Origin: JACQXM01 sp964569425
GTDB lineage: Bacteria; Planctomycetota; Phycisphaerae; UBA1845
Assembly (NCBI GenBank): GCA_964569425.1
Contig: CAZMVD010000040.1
Location: forward strand, 1 to 30,852
Direction of reading: 5' to 3'
Length of the DNA stretch: 30,852 bases
In this document: positions 23,898 to 30,852 of the stretch, piece after piece
Position numbering within the stretch: position 1 is the first letter of the stretch
Layout: every line of letters begins with the position of its first letter
Notes under the pieces: generated by a model
Told to the model about the DNA's origin: nothing
What the model saw: only the letters and a program-made list of their open reading frames with translations
The model's database searches: none
Translations under genes and position numbers: made by a program

Positions 23898-24838
23898 GAC
23901 TCGCGGCTCACCAGACCCGCTTCGCCTTCGTTGAACCACACTTCGCCGAGCATGAACTCCCCGAGGAAGCTCTTGAGCCGCTCGGCATCTGCTGGTTCAG
24001 CCGTTCGGCTGCCGTCGTCATTACGCTTGAAAACGAGCACCTGGTCCGTGGACAGGTCCACCTGGTCGAGCAAGTACGGCGAATGAGTGGTCAGAATCAC
24101 CTGCGCCGCGTGCCCCCCGTGTTTGCCCTGCGTAATCTCGCGCAGCAGCCGCATGACGTCAGCCAAACGCTTGGGGTGGACGCCGTTCTCAGGTTCTTCG
24201 AGCAGAATGAGCTTCGGTGGCTTTGGATGATAGGCCAAAGCCACGAAAAATAAGATTAGGCGAACGCCCACTGAGGTTTGATCGGCCGAAATGCGCAAAC
24301 CCCGTTCGATTACGAAGTCCACATGCCGTTCGTGAGCAGCAGGCGTGGCTATTTGTATATCTTCGAATCCTTTGACCAGCTCCTTCGTAGTGGAAACAAG
24401 TAGGTCGAATCGCCTACGATCGCGCCGAATCAAGTGGTCAAGGAGCGCTGGGATGTTCGATCCATCGCGCTCAATGTCCGGAGGATCGCCAACGTCGGCG
24501 TATCCCTGGGAGACCATTCTGATACCCTGTGACGGAAGTTGGAAGAAACCTACCGGTAGTAGTGACGAGCGAACCGTCTTGGGATCCTGCCATCCCCGCT
24601 GCGAGGAGTATTCGAATACCCTCGGGCCTACCTGGCCTCGGAAGGACACTTCCAGACTAGGGTCCATCCGCCAATGGTCGGTTTGCGCAAAAGCACCGCC
24701 CATGACAAGCTGCCGAATCGCTGCCAAGAATGCGCTTTTTCCTGAGTCGTTGGGCCCAATGAGGATTGTCATCGGCTTCAACGAGACAGAAACCCGCTGC
24801 AGGCACCTGTAGTTTTGAATATGCGTGCTTTCAAGCAT
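23894..24838 (-). CDS. OLD/AAA_21-like ATPase
   Basis: 314 residues from ATG 24838 (a GTG at 24895 would add 19). The N-terminus LESTHIQNYRCLQRVSVSLKPMTILIGPNDSGKSAFLAAI is typical of ABC-like OLD/RecF-type ATPases: Walker A GPNDSGKS (28-35). Further on are RISADQTSVGVRLILFF in the signature position, Walker B LILLEEPENGVHP (about 210-221) and the H-loop ILTTHSPYLLDQV. Function in the family: ATP-gated sensing or DNA-related activity with a TOPRIM partner, often in phage defence. It is coupled by a 4-base overlap to the TOPRIM-like gene. Local GC (about 50-57% in sampled lines) is lower than in the neighbours (about 65-70%), and it has its own strong promoter, so it was probably acquired by transfer. 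Confidence 0.85.
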   Translation of the reverse strand: MLESTHIQNYRCLQRVSVSLKPMTILIGPNDSGKSAFLAAIRQLVMGGAFAQTDHWRMDPSLEVSFRGQVGPRVFEYSSQRGWQDPKTVRSSLLPVGFFQLPSQGIRMVSQGYADVGDPPDIERDGSNIPALLDHLIRRDRRRFDLLVSTTKELVKGFEDIQIATPAAHERHVDFVIERGLRISADQTSVGVRLILFFVALAYHPKPPKLILLEEPENGVHPKRLADVMRLLREITQGKHGGHAAQVILTTHSPYLLDQVDLSTDQVLVFKRNDDGSRTAEPADAERLKSFLGEFMLGEVWFNEGEAGLVSRES

Positions 24839-24915
24839 TTGACCGCTCGTAGTCGCCCTCAAACAAGACCCGCGTTCTCGCAAAGAATTCTGCACACGGA
24901 GCGACGATCCTCCGT

Positions 24916-24943
24916 ATTATACCTCCGGATTAGCGAAGTGAAA
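24916..24943 (-). promoter_or_regulatory. Promoter of the ATPase/TOPRIM pair
   Basis: A perfect TATAAT (24921-24916) on the minus strand is preceded after 16 bases by TTTCAC (24943-24938). The expected start is near 24909, about 70 bases upstream of the ATG at 24838. This is the only exact consensus -10 noticed in the window, and it stands in an AT-richer island. Confidence 0.6.
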
Positions 24944-25005
24944 CTGAATGTGCCTCGCCTAACTCGGGCTCTTTCACAGTTTGGGACAACACCCAATTGA
25001 TCAGT

Positions 25006-27570
25006 CTATTCCTGCGGCGGCCAGAGGACGTGATCGTCCGAGCCCGTCGACGGGTCGGCCTGCCACCTCGGCGAATGCACCCCACCGTCGTCGAGTCCGT
25101 TCTCGGACACCGAGTAGATCGTCGGCCCATCCGGCCCCACGCGATAGCCGAAGTACCCGCCGGAAAACGGGTCGATCCGCATCCGCTCCCCAAACTCCGC
25201 CGGCAGCTCGGACAACGACTCCGGCCAGCGGCCTTCACGCGCCTGAAACAGGTGCGTGGCATAGGCCAGTTGCGTGGCGCGGCGCGATGCTTCGCCCCTG
25301 GTTCGCAACTGGTAATAACGGCTCAGCGCCGGCACCAGCATCTCCGTCAGCGGAGTGGCGCGAGTGTTCCGCGCCTCGGCCGCGGCGATATCCGCACTAC
25401 GCACCTGCGGGTAACCGACGCGCATCAACTCGCCCACTTCGCGGTAGTGCGCCGTCAGCGTCTCCGCGGACAACGCGGCATCCTCGGGCTTCATACTCGC
25501 CAGCCGCTCCGTGATGTCCATATCGGGATCCGGGACCGTCCCAAGGTCGGCGGCCCGCGCTGGGTTCACCCGCGGCTCACCGCCGGGCCCCGGTGGCGAA
25601 AAAAGGTACTGCGTTATGTCCATGGCCATGCCGTGCTCGCCGCGAACCGATTGCATCGGGTCACGGTCGTCGCGGTCGAATCGTTGAAGCAGGTCGAGCG
25701 CCTGTTCCAGTTCCGCCGGCGACAGGACATCGTGTTGCAGCGCGGCCTTGGCGCTCTTCTGAACCAGGTTCCGTTCCGCTGTAGCAACCAATTCTTCGAT
25801 CAGGGTCACGCCGTTGCCGATGTGGCTGGCGTTGCGCAAAACCGTCTCCCACGAGTCCATCAGCCGCGACGGCGAAACCCTGCCCCCGTCGGCCCGCCAC
25901 CCGTCGGCAATGGCCGCTTTGGCCAGCGTCCGATGGGCACTCAAATGCGGCAGAACGAGGTTCAGCAGCAGCCGCTGACCCGCCTCATCAGAATATTCGT
26001 TGCTCGATCCCAGATCGCCCGGGGACGAACAGGTGCTCGAGTAGCCCGCCTCGCGAAACTGGCTCAACAGTTCCTGCACTTCGCGGTTGGATGCGTCCCA
26101 CTCCGGGTGCCCGGCCGGATCCCAGGGACCGAGCGGCCCTTCATGATTCGGATCGTTCAACGGATCGCGGAACTTCGGCCACTCCGCCTCCGTCTCCGGA
26201 CGTCGCCAGTCGGGCATGAATGCCATGTAGGCGTGGAACGCATTGTCCGGCGCGTCCACGCGCGCAAATGCCCAATACCACGCCACATAATCAACAGGCC
26301 GCACATAGTCCGGCATCGGTGCGAACCCGTCGATATCGGCGTCGTGCAGCCGGGCAAACCAGTCGTCGACGACGTCCAACAGGTGGTGGTCCGCCGCGGT
26401 ATCGGAGGACGCCGCCAACTCGGCTGACTCTGTTTCATCGCCGGTCACCAGCACCTCGCCTCCGGCCGGTTGCGGTTCCTCTTGGGGTTCATCACCATCG
26501 TGCTTCAGGGAATCTTCGTCGCCCCCCAGTTCGTTCTCGGTCAGGGTGGAGTAATCCGTCGCATCGTACTCGACGATAGGTCTATCAATCTCGGCGGCGT
26601 CATCGACAGGTGACACCGGCGCGACATAGAGAACGTGATACCCGCCGACGCGCCGTGGCACAAACACCGGATCGAAAACGCCGTCCAGCCTGCTGCCGAC
26701 GGGCTGCCAGCGCACGCCCTCGTGGGAATCGTAAGCGCGAGCGCCGCCTGCCCCCGTGCCCCAGGCCCGAAACCCCCCGCGTCGCTCCACGATCCGCACC
26801 AATTCCGTCTCCACCGGCAACGACCACGGCGTCATGGCCACGAAGCGCCGCAAGTCGCGCGACATCGCCCGCGCTAGCGCCGTTTCCGGTTGCCGCGCCG
26901 CCGCTCGCGGTTCCTCCGATGATTCGTCGACCGGTGCAAGCAGGAACAGGCGATCTTGTTGCGACAGGATCGACAGGCGATTCCGCCCCTTGGGAGTCAG
27001 GGGAATCCGCGCGCGATGATCGAACTGCCAGGTCAAGCCGTCGCGCGACACCGCATACTGCACCATGCCGCCTCCGCTCGCCAGGCCGTTCACCCGGCGC
27101 CGCGCATCGACAAAGAAAAGCCGGAGGTTCCCGTCCGGCATCACCACTGCGCTCCCGCCACGAGCGAAACGCAACTTCCCGTCGCGCGTGCGAATGCGAA
27201 CATCCTGCAGCCGCGACCAGGAGAGCCCATCGTCCCGCGAAAGCGTAAACGCCGTCCGCGCCGACCCCCGACCAGCGCCCGGTGGAACATAATCAAACAA
27301 CGCCAGCAGGCGGCCATCGGGAAGGCGCACCAGTTCCGGCGCCGCCGCTCCGGAAACGAATACCCGTCCCGGCTGGGCCAGCGAGTTGCCATCCTCAGAC
27401 ACCGCCAGCCGCAGTTCGCTTCGGGCCGTCACACGGTCGTGCCGTCCATCGTCGGAGTCAGTCCGAGCCTGATCGCCTCGGGCTTCCGTCCCCGCCGAGA
27501 TGACCAGCAACGCAGTGCAGACGATCCGAATATACAACCTATTTCGTGTGCGCATGATTACATCCCGCAT
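25006..27570 (-). CDS. Large exported protein: sialidase-like N-terminus plus planctomycete helical C-terminal domain
   Basis: 854 residues from the ATG at 27570 (ATG 27555, five codons in, is equally possible). Signal peptide about 1-32. Residues ~40-320 form a sialidase-like propeller: PELVRLPDGRLLALFDYV, the Asp box LSRDDGLSWSRL, MPDGNLRLFFVDARRR and AVSRDGLTW. Residues ~330-400 are acidic and low-complexity (GGDEDSLKHDGDEPQEEPQPAGG). The remaining part (about 410-854) is helical and ends LFQAREGRWPESLSELPAEF...RIDPFSGGYFGYR...YSVSENGLDDGG, a module common in planctomycete proteins of unknown function. The central part has DIDGFAPMPDYVRP and NDPNHEGPLGP segments I do not recognise. A fusion of two families. 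Divergent from the ABC1 kinase gene. Confidence 0.8.
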   Translation of the reverse strand: MRDVIMRTRNRLYIRIVCTALLVISAGTEARGDQARTDSDDGRHDRVTARSELRLAVSEDGNSLAQPGRVFVSGAAAPELVRLPDGRLLALFDYVPPGAGRGSARTAFTLSRDDGLSWSRLQDVRIRTRDGKLRFARGGSAVVMPDGNLRLFFVDARRRVNGLASGGGMVQYAVSRDGLTWQFDHRARIPLTPKGRNRLSILSQQDRLFLLAPVDESSEEPRAAARQPETALARAMSRDLRRFVAMTPWSLPVETELVRIVERRGGFRAWGTGAGGARAYDSHEGVRWQPVGSRLDGVFDPVFVPRRVGGYHVLYVAPVSPVDDAAEIDRPIVEYDATDYSTLTENELGGDEDSLKHDGDEPQEEPQPAGGEVLVTGDETESAELAASSDTAADHHLLDVVDDWFARLHDADIDGFAPMPDYVRPVDYVAWYWAFARVDAPDNAFHAYMAFMPDWRRPETEAEWPKFRDPLNDPNHEGPLGPWDPAGHPEWDASNREVQELLSQFREAGYSSTCSSPGDLGSSNEYSDEAGQRLLLNLVLPHLSAHRTLAKAAIADGWRADGGRVSPSRLMDSWETVLRNASHIGNGVTLIEELVATAERNLVQKSAKAALQHDVLSPAELEQALDLLQRFDRDDRDPMQSVRGEHGMAMDITQYLFSPPGPGGEPRVNPARAADLGTVPDPDMDITERLASMKPEDAALSAETLTAHYREVGELMRVGYPQVRSADIAAAEARNTRATPLTEMLVPALSRYYQLRTRGEASRRATQLAYATHLFQAREGRWPESLSELPAEFGERMRIDPFSGGYFGYRVGPDGPTIYSVSENGLDDGGVHSPRWQADPSTGSDDHVLWPPQE

Positions 27571-27747
27571 TTACCCTCATGACCTTCCGATGAATAGACG
27601 GATGGGCTCGCCCGATGTTAGTGTCGTACTGCACGGCGTGGGCATCACCGCGCGGCGGCGCGATGCGCAACCCGCACCGCCGCTCGAAATCCGGCATGAT
27701 GGGCTTCATTACTTTCGCCGGATCGATACGCATAGTAGGCTCTCACC

Positions 27748-29256
27748 ATGAGTACGTCTCCCGATTTGGTCGCGGGTGAAAAAGACATCAGTCGATGGCT
27801 GAACGTGGCCGGACTGGTTCCCGCCGCCTACGCGCCCTTTCGCCCGCTGATCGTCGATGCGCTCGATTTCTTCCTGAAACGTCTGCCCCCAGAGAGAGCG
27901 GCGCGGATCCAGCGCGAACAGGCGTCCCTTCCCCTGGCGGCGTCGATGGCCGGTCGCCTGGTGGCCCTGATGCACGCCTGCCCCACCCTGCACAAGCTCG
28001 GGCAGGTGGTGGCGCGCGACCAGCGCCTGGAAATCGACCTCCGCCGCGCGCTGCAAACGCTGGAATCACTTTCACCCCGGACGCCCCTCTCCACCATTCT
28101 GCCAATCATTGAACAGGACCTGGGCGATACCGCGGCGTTGGGAATCCAACTTGGCGACTTGGCCCTGGCCGAAGGCAGCGTTGCGGTGGTGGTGCCGTTC
28201 ACCGGCCAAGAAGCAGGCGCCGAATACGAAGGTGTGCTCAAGGTGCTGCGTCCCGGCATCCACGATCACCTGCAAGAGGAATTGACCGTCTGGACGGAAT
28301 TGGCTGACTTTCTCGACCACCGCTCCGCCCAACTTGAACTTCCCGCGTTGGATTATCGCGACACCTTCGAACGCATCCGAGACCTGCTGGCCCACGAGGT
28401 ACGATTGGACCTCGAACAAGAAAACCTGTGCGCTGCGGCCGAATTCTATGCGGATCGGCCCAACGTCCACATTCCCCGGCTGCTGCCTTTCTGCTCGCCG
28501 CGTATCACCGCCATGGAGCGCATTGACGGTCGGCCGATCGCGTCCGCGGACCCCCTGCCGTCGCATCAACGGTCCTCCCTGGCGCCTGCACTTGTTTGCG
28601 CGCTGCTGCTCGATCCTCTTCTCTCCGACCGATCGTCGGCCATGTTTCACGCCGACGCCCACGCCGGGAACCTTATGGTCGATAGCGCGGGACGATTGGC
28701 CATTCTCGATTGGAGTCTGGTGGGCCGGCTGGCCCTGGAAATACGAAGATCGCTGGTTCAAGTGGTCCTCGGCGGCCTGACACTCGACGCCGGGCGAGTG
28801 GCACGCGCCCTCGCCGCAATGTCGCACATCGTCCCGCGTGAAACGGCTTTGCGCCACGTCATCGAAGACAGCCTGCGCAGCCTCCGTCGCGGCACGCTGC
28901 CCGGCCTCAACTGGACCACTCGGCTGCTCAATCAGGCCGTGGCCCAGGCCGGGGCGCGCTTCGATGAGAACCTGCTCCTGTTCCGCAAGACCCTGCACAC
29001 CGTGGAGGGAGTGGTTCACGATATCGACCCCGGTCGTTCCCTGGATGCCATTCTCCAAAGCGAACTGCTGGGACGCCTGACAGCGGATTGTTACGCGCCG
29101 CCATTGTGGCCGTTCGCAGGAAGCCGCCTGAACGCCGTCCTGCCGTTCGTGGACCTTCAATCACTCTGCTGGTCGGCTCCCCAAACCGCGGTCCGATTCT
29201 GGCTGGGGCTGCTCGAAGACACCCGCTCACAAACCTGCCCCCCCACCGGCAACTGA
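27748..29256 (+). CDS. ABC1/AarF/UbiB-type atypical kinase
   Basis: 502 residues. UbiB-family elements: HKLGQVVARDQRL (KxGQ at about 83-86), a degenerate nucleotide loop AEGSVAVVV (141-149) where the family has AAASIAQVH, the lysine in GVLKVLRPGI (about 165), EVRLDLEQENLCAAAEF (about 217-233), and the catalytic stretch FHADAHAGNLMVDSAGRLAILDWSLVGRL (about 300-327), in which DWS replaces the usual DFG. The family controls lipid-quinone or isoprenoid metabolism by an ATPase mechanism; its kinase targets are unclear. The C-terminal ~170 residues are helical with no recognised motif. No quinone-biosynthesis gene is adjacent. Weak Shine-Dalgarno. Confidence 0.85.
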   Translation: MSTSPDLVAGEKDISRWLNVAGLVPAAYAPFRPLIVDALDFFLKRLPPERAARIQREQASLPLAASMAGRLVALMHACPTLHKLGQVVARDQRLEIDLRRALQTLESLSPRTPLSTILPIIEQDLGDTAALGIQLGDLALAEGSVAVVVPFTGQEAGAEYEGVLKVLRPGIHDHLQEELTVWTELADFLDHRSAQLELPALDYRDTFERIRDLLAHEVRLDLEQENLCAAAEFYADRPNVHIPRLLPFCSPRITAMERIDGRPIASADPLPSHQRSSLAPALVCALLLDPLLSDRSSAMFHADAHAGNLMVDSAGRLAILDWSLVGRLALEIRRSLVQVVLGGLTLDAGRVARALAAMSHIVPRETALRHVIEDSLRSLRRGTLPGLNWTTRLLNQAVAQAGARFDENLLLFRKTLHTVEGVVHDIDPGRSLDAILQSELLGRLTADCYAPPLWPFAGSRLNAVLPFVDLQSLCWSAPQTAVRFWLGLLEDTRSQTCPPTGN

Positions 29257-29400
29257 ACCCTTCGCAACCTCTTCGCTCGGCCGGCAAGAAAAACCAAAGC
29301 TCGAACATGAGTTTGAAGGGGCAACTTGATTAGCATTGTTTACGACCAAACAATCCAAAACGGCGAGCGCCGACCCAACAGGGAAAGTGAGGCAAACACA

Positions 29401-30666
29401 ATGTCATCCTGTTCATTCGCCATGGATCGGGCGGTCCGCAACCTGTTCGGCGCAGCCGTAGTCGCCGGCGTGTTCATCTCAGCCGCCGCCGCGGCCGCTG
29501 GTACGCCATCGCGGGTCGTCGTCGCCTGGACCGACCAGACCAATCAGGGCCACCTCCGGAGCTTCCCGGCCGCCGCCCCCTGGGAGTTTGACGCGCCCGC
29601 CCTCAACGTCGGCGCCGGCGCGACGCTGCGTTATGCCGGCGGATTGCTTTACGTGGTCAGCCGAACCGACGCCACCGTGGCGGTGGTCGATCCCGCCGAT
29701 TGGACCGTGCTGCAAACCCATTCCGTCGGCGCCGATCGCGAACCGGTCGATATCGCCATCATCGCCCCTGATCTTGCCTACGTCTCCTGTGTAGACGAGA
29801 CGCATTTGCTTCGCTTCAATCCCATCACCGGGACAATACTTCCGGTCGTCGATCTTTCCGTTTTCGCCGACGCCGACGGCATTCCCGACCTCAGCATGAT
29901 GACCATGCACGAGGGCCGATTGTTCATTCAGATCCAACGCCAGGATTCCACCAACTTCGGTTTCGTGGCGCCCGCCATGATTGCCGTCGTCGATCTCGCC
30001 ACCGAGCAACTCATCGACGTGGACCCGAAAGCCCCGGGCATTCAGGCGCTTGAACTTCAAGGCACCGCCCCCAAGTTCAAGATGCAGATCGTCGAGTCCA
30101 CACGCCGCCTGTTCGTCAGCGCCAGCGGCGAATTTTTCGACGCCGGCGGCATTGAGATGATCGACCTCGACACGCTCGCTACTCTCGGCCTTGTGGTTCA
30201 CGAAGAGGACGACATGGTCGGCGCCGATCTCGGCGCGTTCGTACTGGTTACGCCCGAGCGCGGCTATCTTACGTTCAGCACCGACCTGACCCTTTCTTCG
30301 CACATGGTCGAGTTCACCGTTTCCGGCGGCGTGTTTTCCAGCGGCGCCCTCTTCGAGACCGTCGGCTACTTCGTCCCCACGCTGCCGCACGACGCGCCCT
30401 CCGACACCATGTACTTCCCCGATGGCGGCTCGTTCCCGTCCGCCGTTCACGCCTTGTCCGCGGCCGACGGCTCCCACCTCGCCACCGTCACACTCGGCGC
30501 GAATATGCTTCCCACCGATGTACTGGTCATCCCCCCTGCTACGTCGGGCCCGGCCGTTCCAGCCTCGTCCACCTGGGGCATGTTGATCCTCGCGCTCCTC
30601 GTGACCGTCGCAGCCGACTTGATTCAGCGCCGCGCGACCCGCGCACGTTCTTCCCTCGCTCGATAA
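29401..30666 (+). CDS. Exported beta-propeller-like protein with IPTL-CTERM-like sorting tail
   Basis: 421 residues from ATG 29401, chosen because GAGG lies about 9 bases upstream and the signal peptide (AVRNLFGAAVVAGVFISAAAAAA, about 10-33) begins near it; an in-frame ATG at 29326 lacks a good site. The body carries repeated short strands of the YVTN/Lactonase-propeller kind (LLYVVSRTDATVAVVDPADWTVLQTHSVG; LAYVSCVDETHLLRFNPITGTI; RRLFVSASGEFFDAGGIEMIDLDTL). The end is VPASSTWGMLILALLVTVAADLIQRRATR: a V-P-x-x-S-x-WG motif, hydrophobic helix and Arg cluster, matching the IPTL-CTERM sorting signal. Likely surface-displayed after processing. No active-site residues are recognised. Confidence 0.87.
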   Translation: MSSCSFAMDRAVRNLFGAAVVAGVFISAAAAAAGTPSRVVVAWTDQTNQGHLRSFPAAAPWEFDAPALNVGAGATLRYAGGLLYVVSRTDATVAVVDPADWTVLQTHSVGADREPVDIAIIAPDLAYVSCVDETHLLRFNPITGTILPVVDLSVFADADGIPDLSMMTMHEGRLFIQIQRQDSTNFGFVAPAMIAVVDLATEQLIDVDPKAPGIQALELQGTAPKFKMQIVESTRRLFVSASGEFFDAGGIEMIDLDTLATLGLVVHEEDDMVGADLGAFVLVTPERGYLTFSTDLTLSSHMVEFTVSGGVFSSGALFETVGYFVPTLPHDAPSDTMYFPDGGSFPSAVHALSAADGSHLATVTLGANMLPTDVLVIPPATSGPAVPASSTWGMLILALLVTVAADLIQRRATRARSSLAR

Positions 30667-30739
30667 CTTGTCGGCAGGCTCCAAGCGACTGGCGTAGTTT
30701 ATCACGCTGCCGGCATCTGATCCGAGACGCGACCGTCCG

Positions 30740-30762
30740 CCCTTGACCCGCAGGGTCAAGGG
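30740..30762. terminator. Perfect 10-bp hairpin, terminator-like
   Basis: CCCTTGACCC (30740-30749), loop GCA, GGGTCAAGGG (30753-30762). It lies 74 bases after the stop of the exported propeller gene. No T-run follows on either strand, so intrinsic termination would be weak; it may be a bidirectional or mRNA-stabilising hairpin. The right arm continues into TCAGGG, repeating part of the motif. Confidence 0.5.
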
Positions 30763-30852
30763 TCAGGGAGCGGGACAACGTACCCACATCCTGACCGCAT
30801 CCGGACGGGCCCCGCTCGGCATGGGAAGGATGCATACCTGATGTCACGGTAT

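Noticed and set aside
23271..24838. PARIS (AriA/AriB) defence system
   Set aside because: The partner is 208 residues with a GDGE...DSDK...HGEAWLLDD pattern, which does not look like the DUF4435-type AriB; I only keep the wider ATPase/TOPRIM class.
24997..26427. 476-codon plus-strand open frame
   Set aside because: Antisense to the large exported protein, Arg-rich composition, no domain.
30841..30852. Possible start of another plus-strand gene at the right edge (ATG with GGGAAGG upstream)
   Set aside because: Only four codons are visible and the spacing is long; the same bases also belong to the recurring ATGTCAC word.

Overview
The window looks like a chromosomal segment of a GC-rich planctomycete, probably close to Phycisphaerae. 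The evidence is indirect: a sigma-70/ECF-like factor overlapping a Ser/Thr kinase with TPR repeats, secreted proteins carrying Asp-Cys-Asn-rich EF-hand (dockerin-like) modules, an IPTL-CTERM-like C-terminus, a large protein ending in a GRWPE...DPFSG-type module, and dense GC-rich genes. There is no rRNA, tRNA, insertion sequence or CRISPR array that I can see.

Layout. 1-1543 (-): a secreted sialidase-like Asp-box protein that runs off the left edge. 1544-1915: intergenic DNA with a double-palindrome repeat. 1916-7889 (-): a cell-envelope block, mlaE-mlaF-mlaD, then a metallophosphoesterase and yidC. 8016-9313 (+): a divergently transcribed DPM1-like glycosyltransferase, then a hotdog thioesterase. 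9384-16091 (-): seven tightly coupled genes, hdrC-hdrB-hdrA-flxD-flxC-flxB-flxA, encoding a complete NADH-linked heterodisulfide reductase type complex. 16386-19428 (-): sigma factor and membrane Ser/Thr kinase. 19666-22315 (+): a large secreted fibre-like protein with 19 tandem decapeptide units, a Peptidase_G2-like C-terminal domain and a coiled coil, followed by a small secreted EF-hand protein. 22498-23232 (+): MgtC/SapB membrane protein. 23271-24838 (-): a lower-GC OLD-like ATPase plus TOPRIM-like protein pair with its own perfect TATAAT box, a candidate defence module. 25006-27570 (-): large secreted sialidase-like/planctomycete hybrid protein. 27748-29256 (+): divergent ABC1/UbiB-type kinase. 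29401-30666 (+): secreted beta-propeller-like protein with an IPTL-CTERM-like tail. The final 186 bases hold a perfect 10-bp hairpin.

How the genes work together. The Hdr-Flx proteins should form one soluble complex: FlxA oxidises NADH, FlxB/C/D carry electrons to HdrA, where flavin-based bifurcation can send electrons to ferredoxin and, through HdrC, to the thiol-disulfide site of HdrB. The Mla genes encode an outer-membrane phospholipid transport core, and YidC inserts inner-membrane proteins; together they fit a diderm envelope. The sigma factor and kinase probably form one signalling unit. The most unusual items are the decapeptide fibre protein and the ATPase/TOPRIM pair; the most complete metabolic system is the Hdr-Flx operon.
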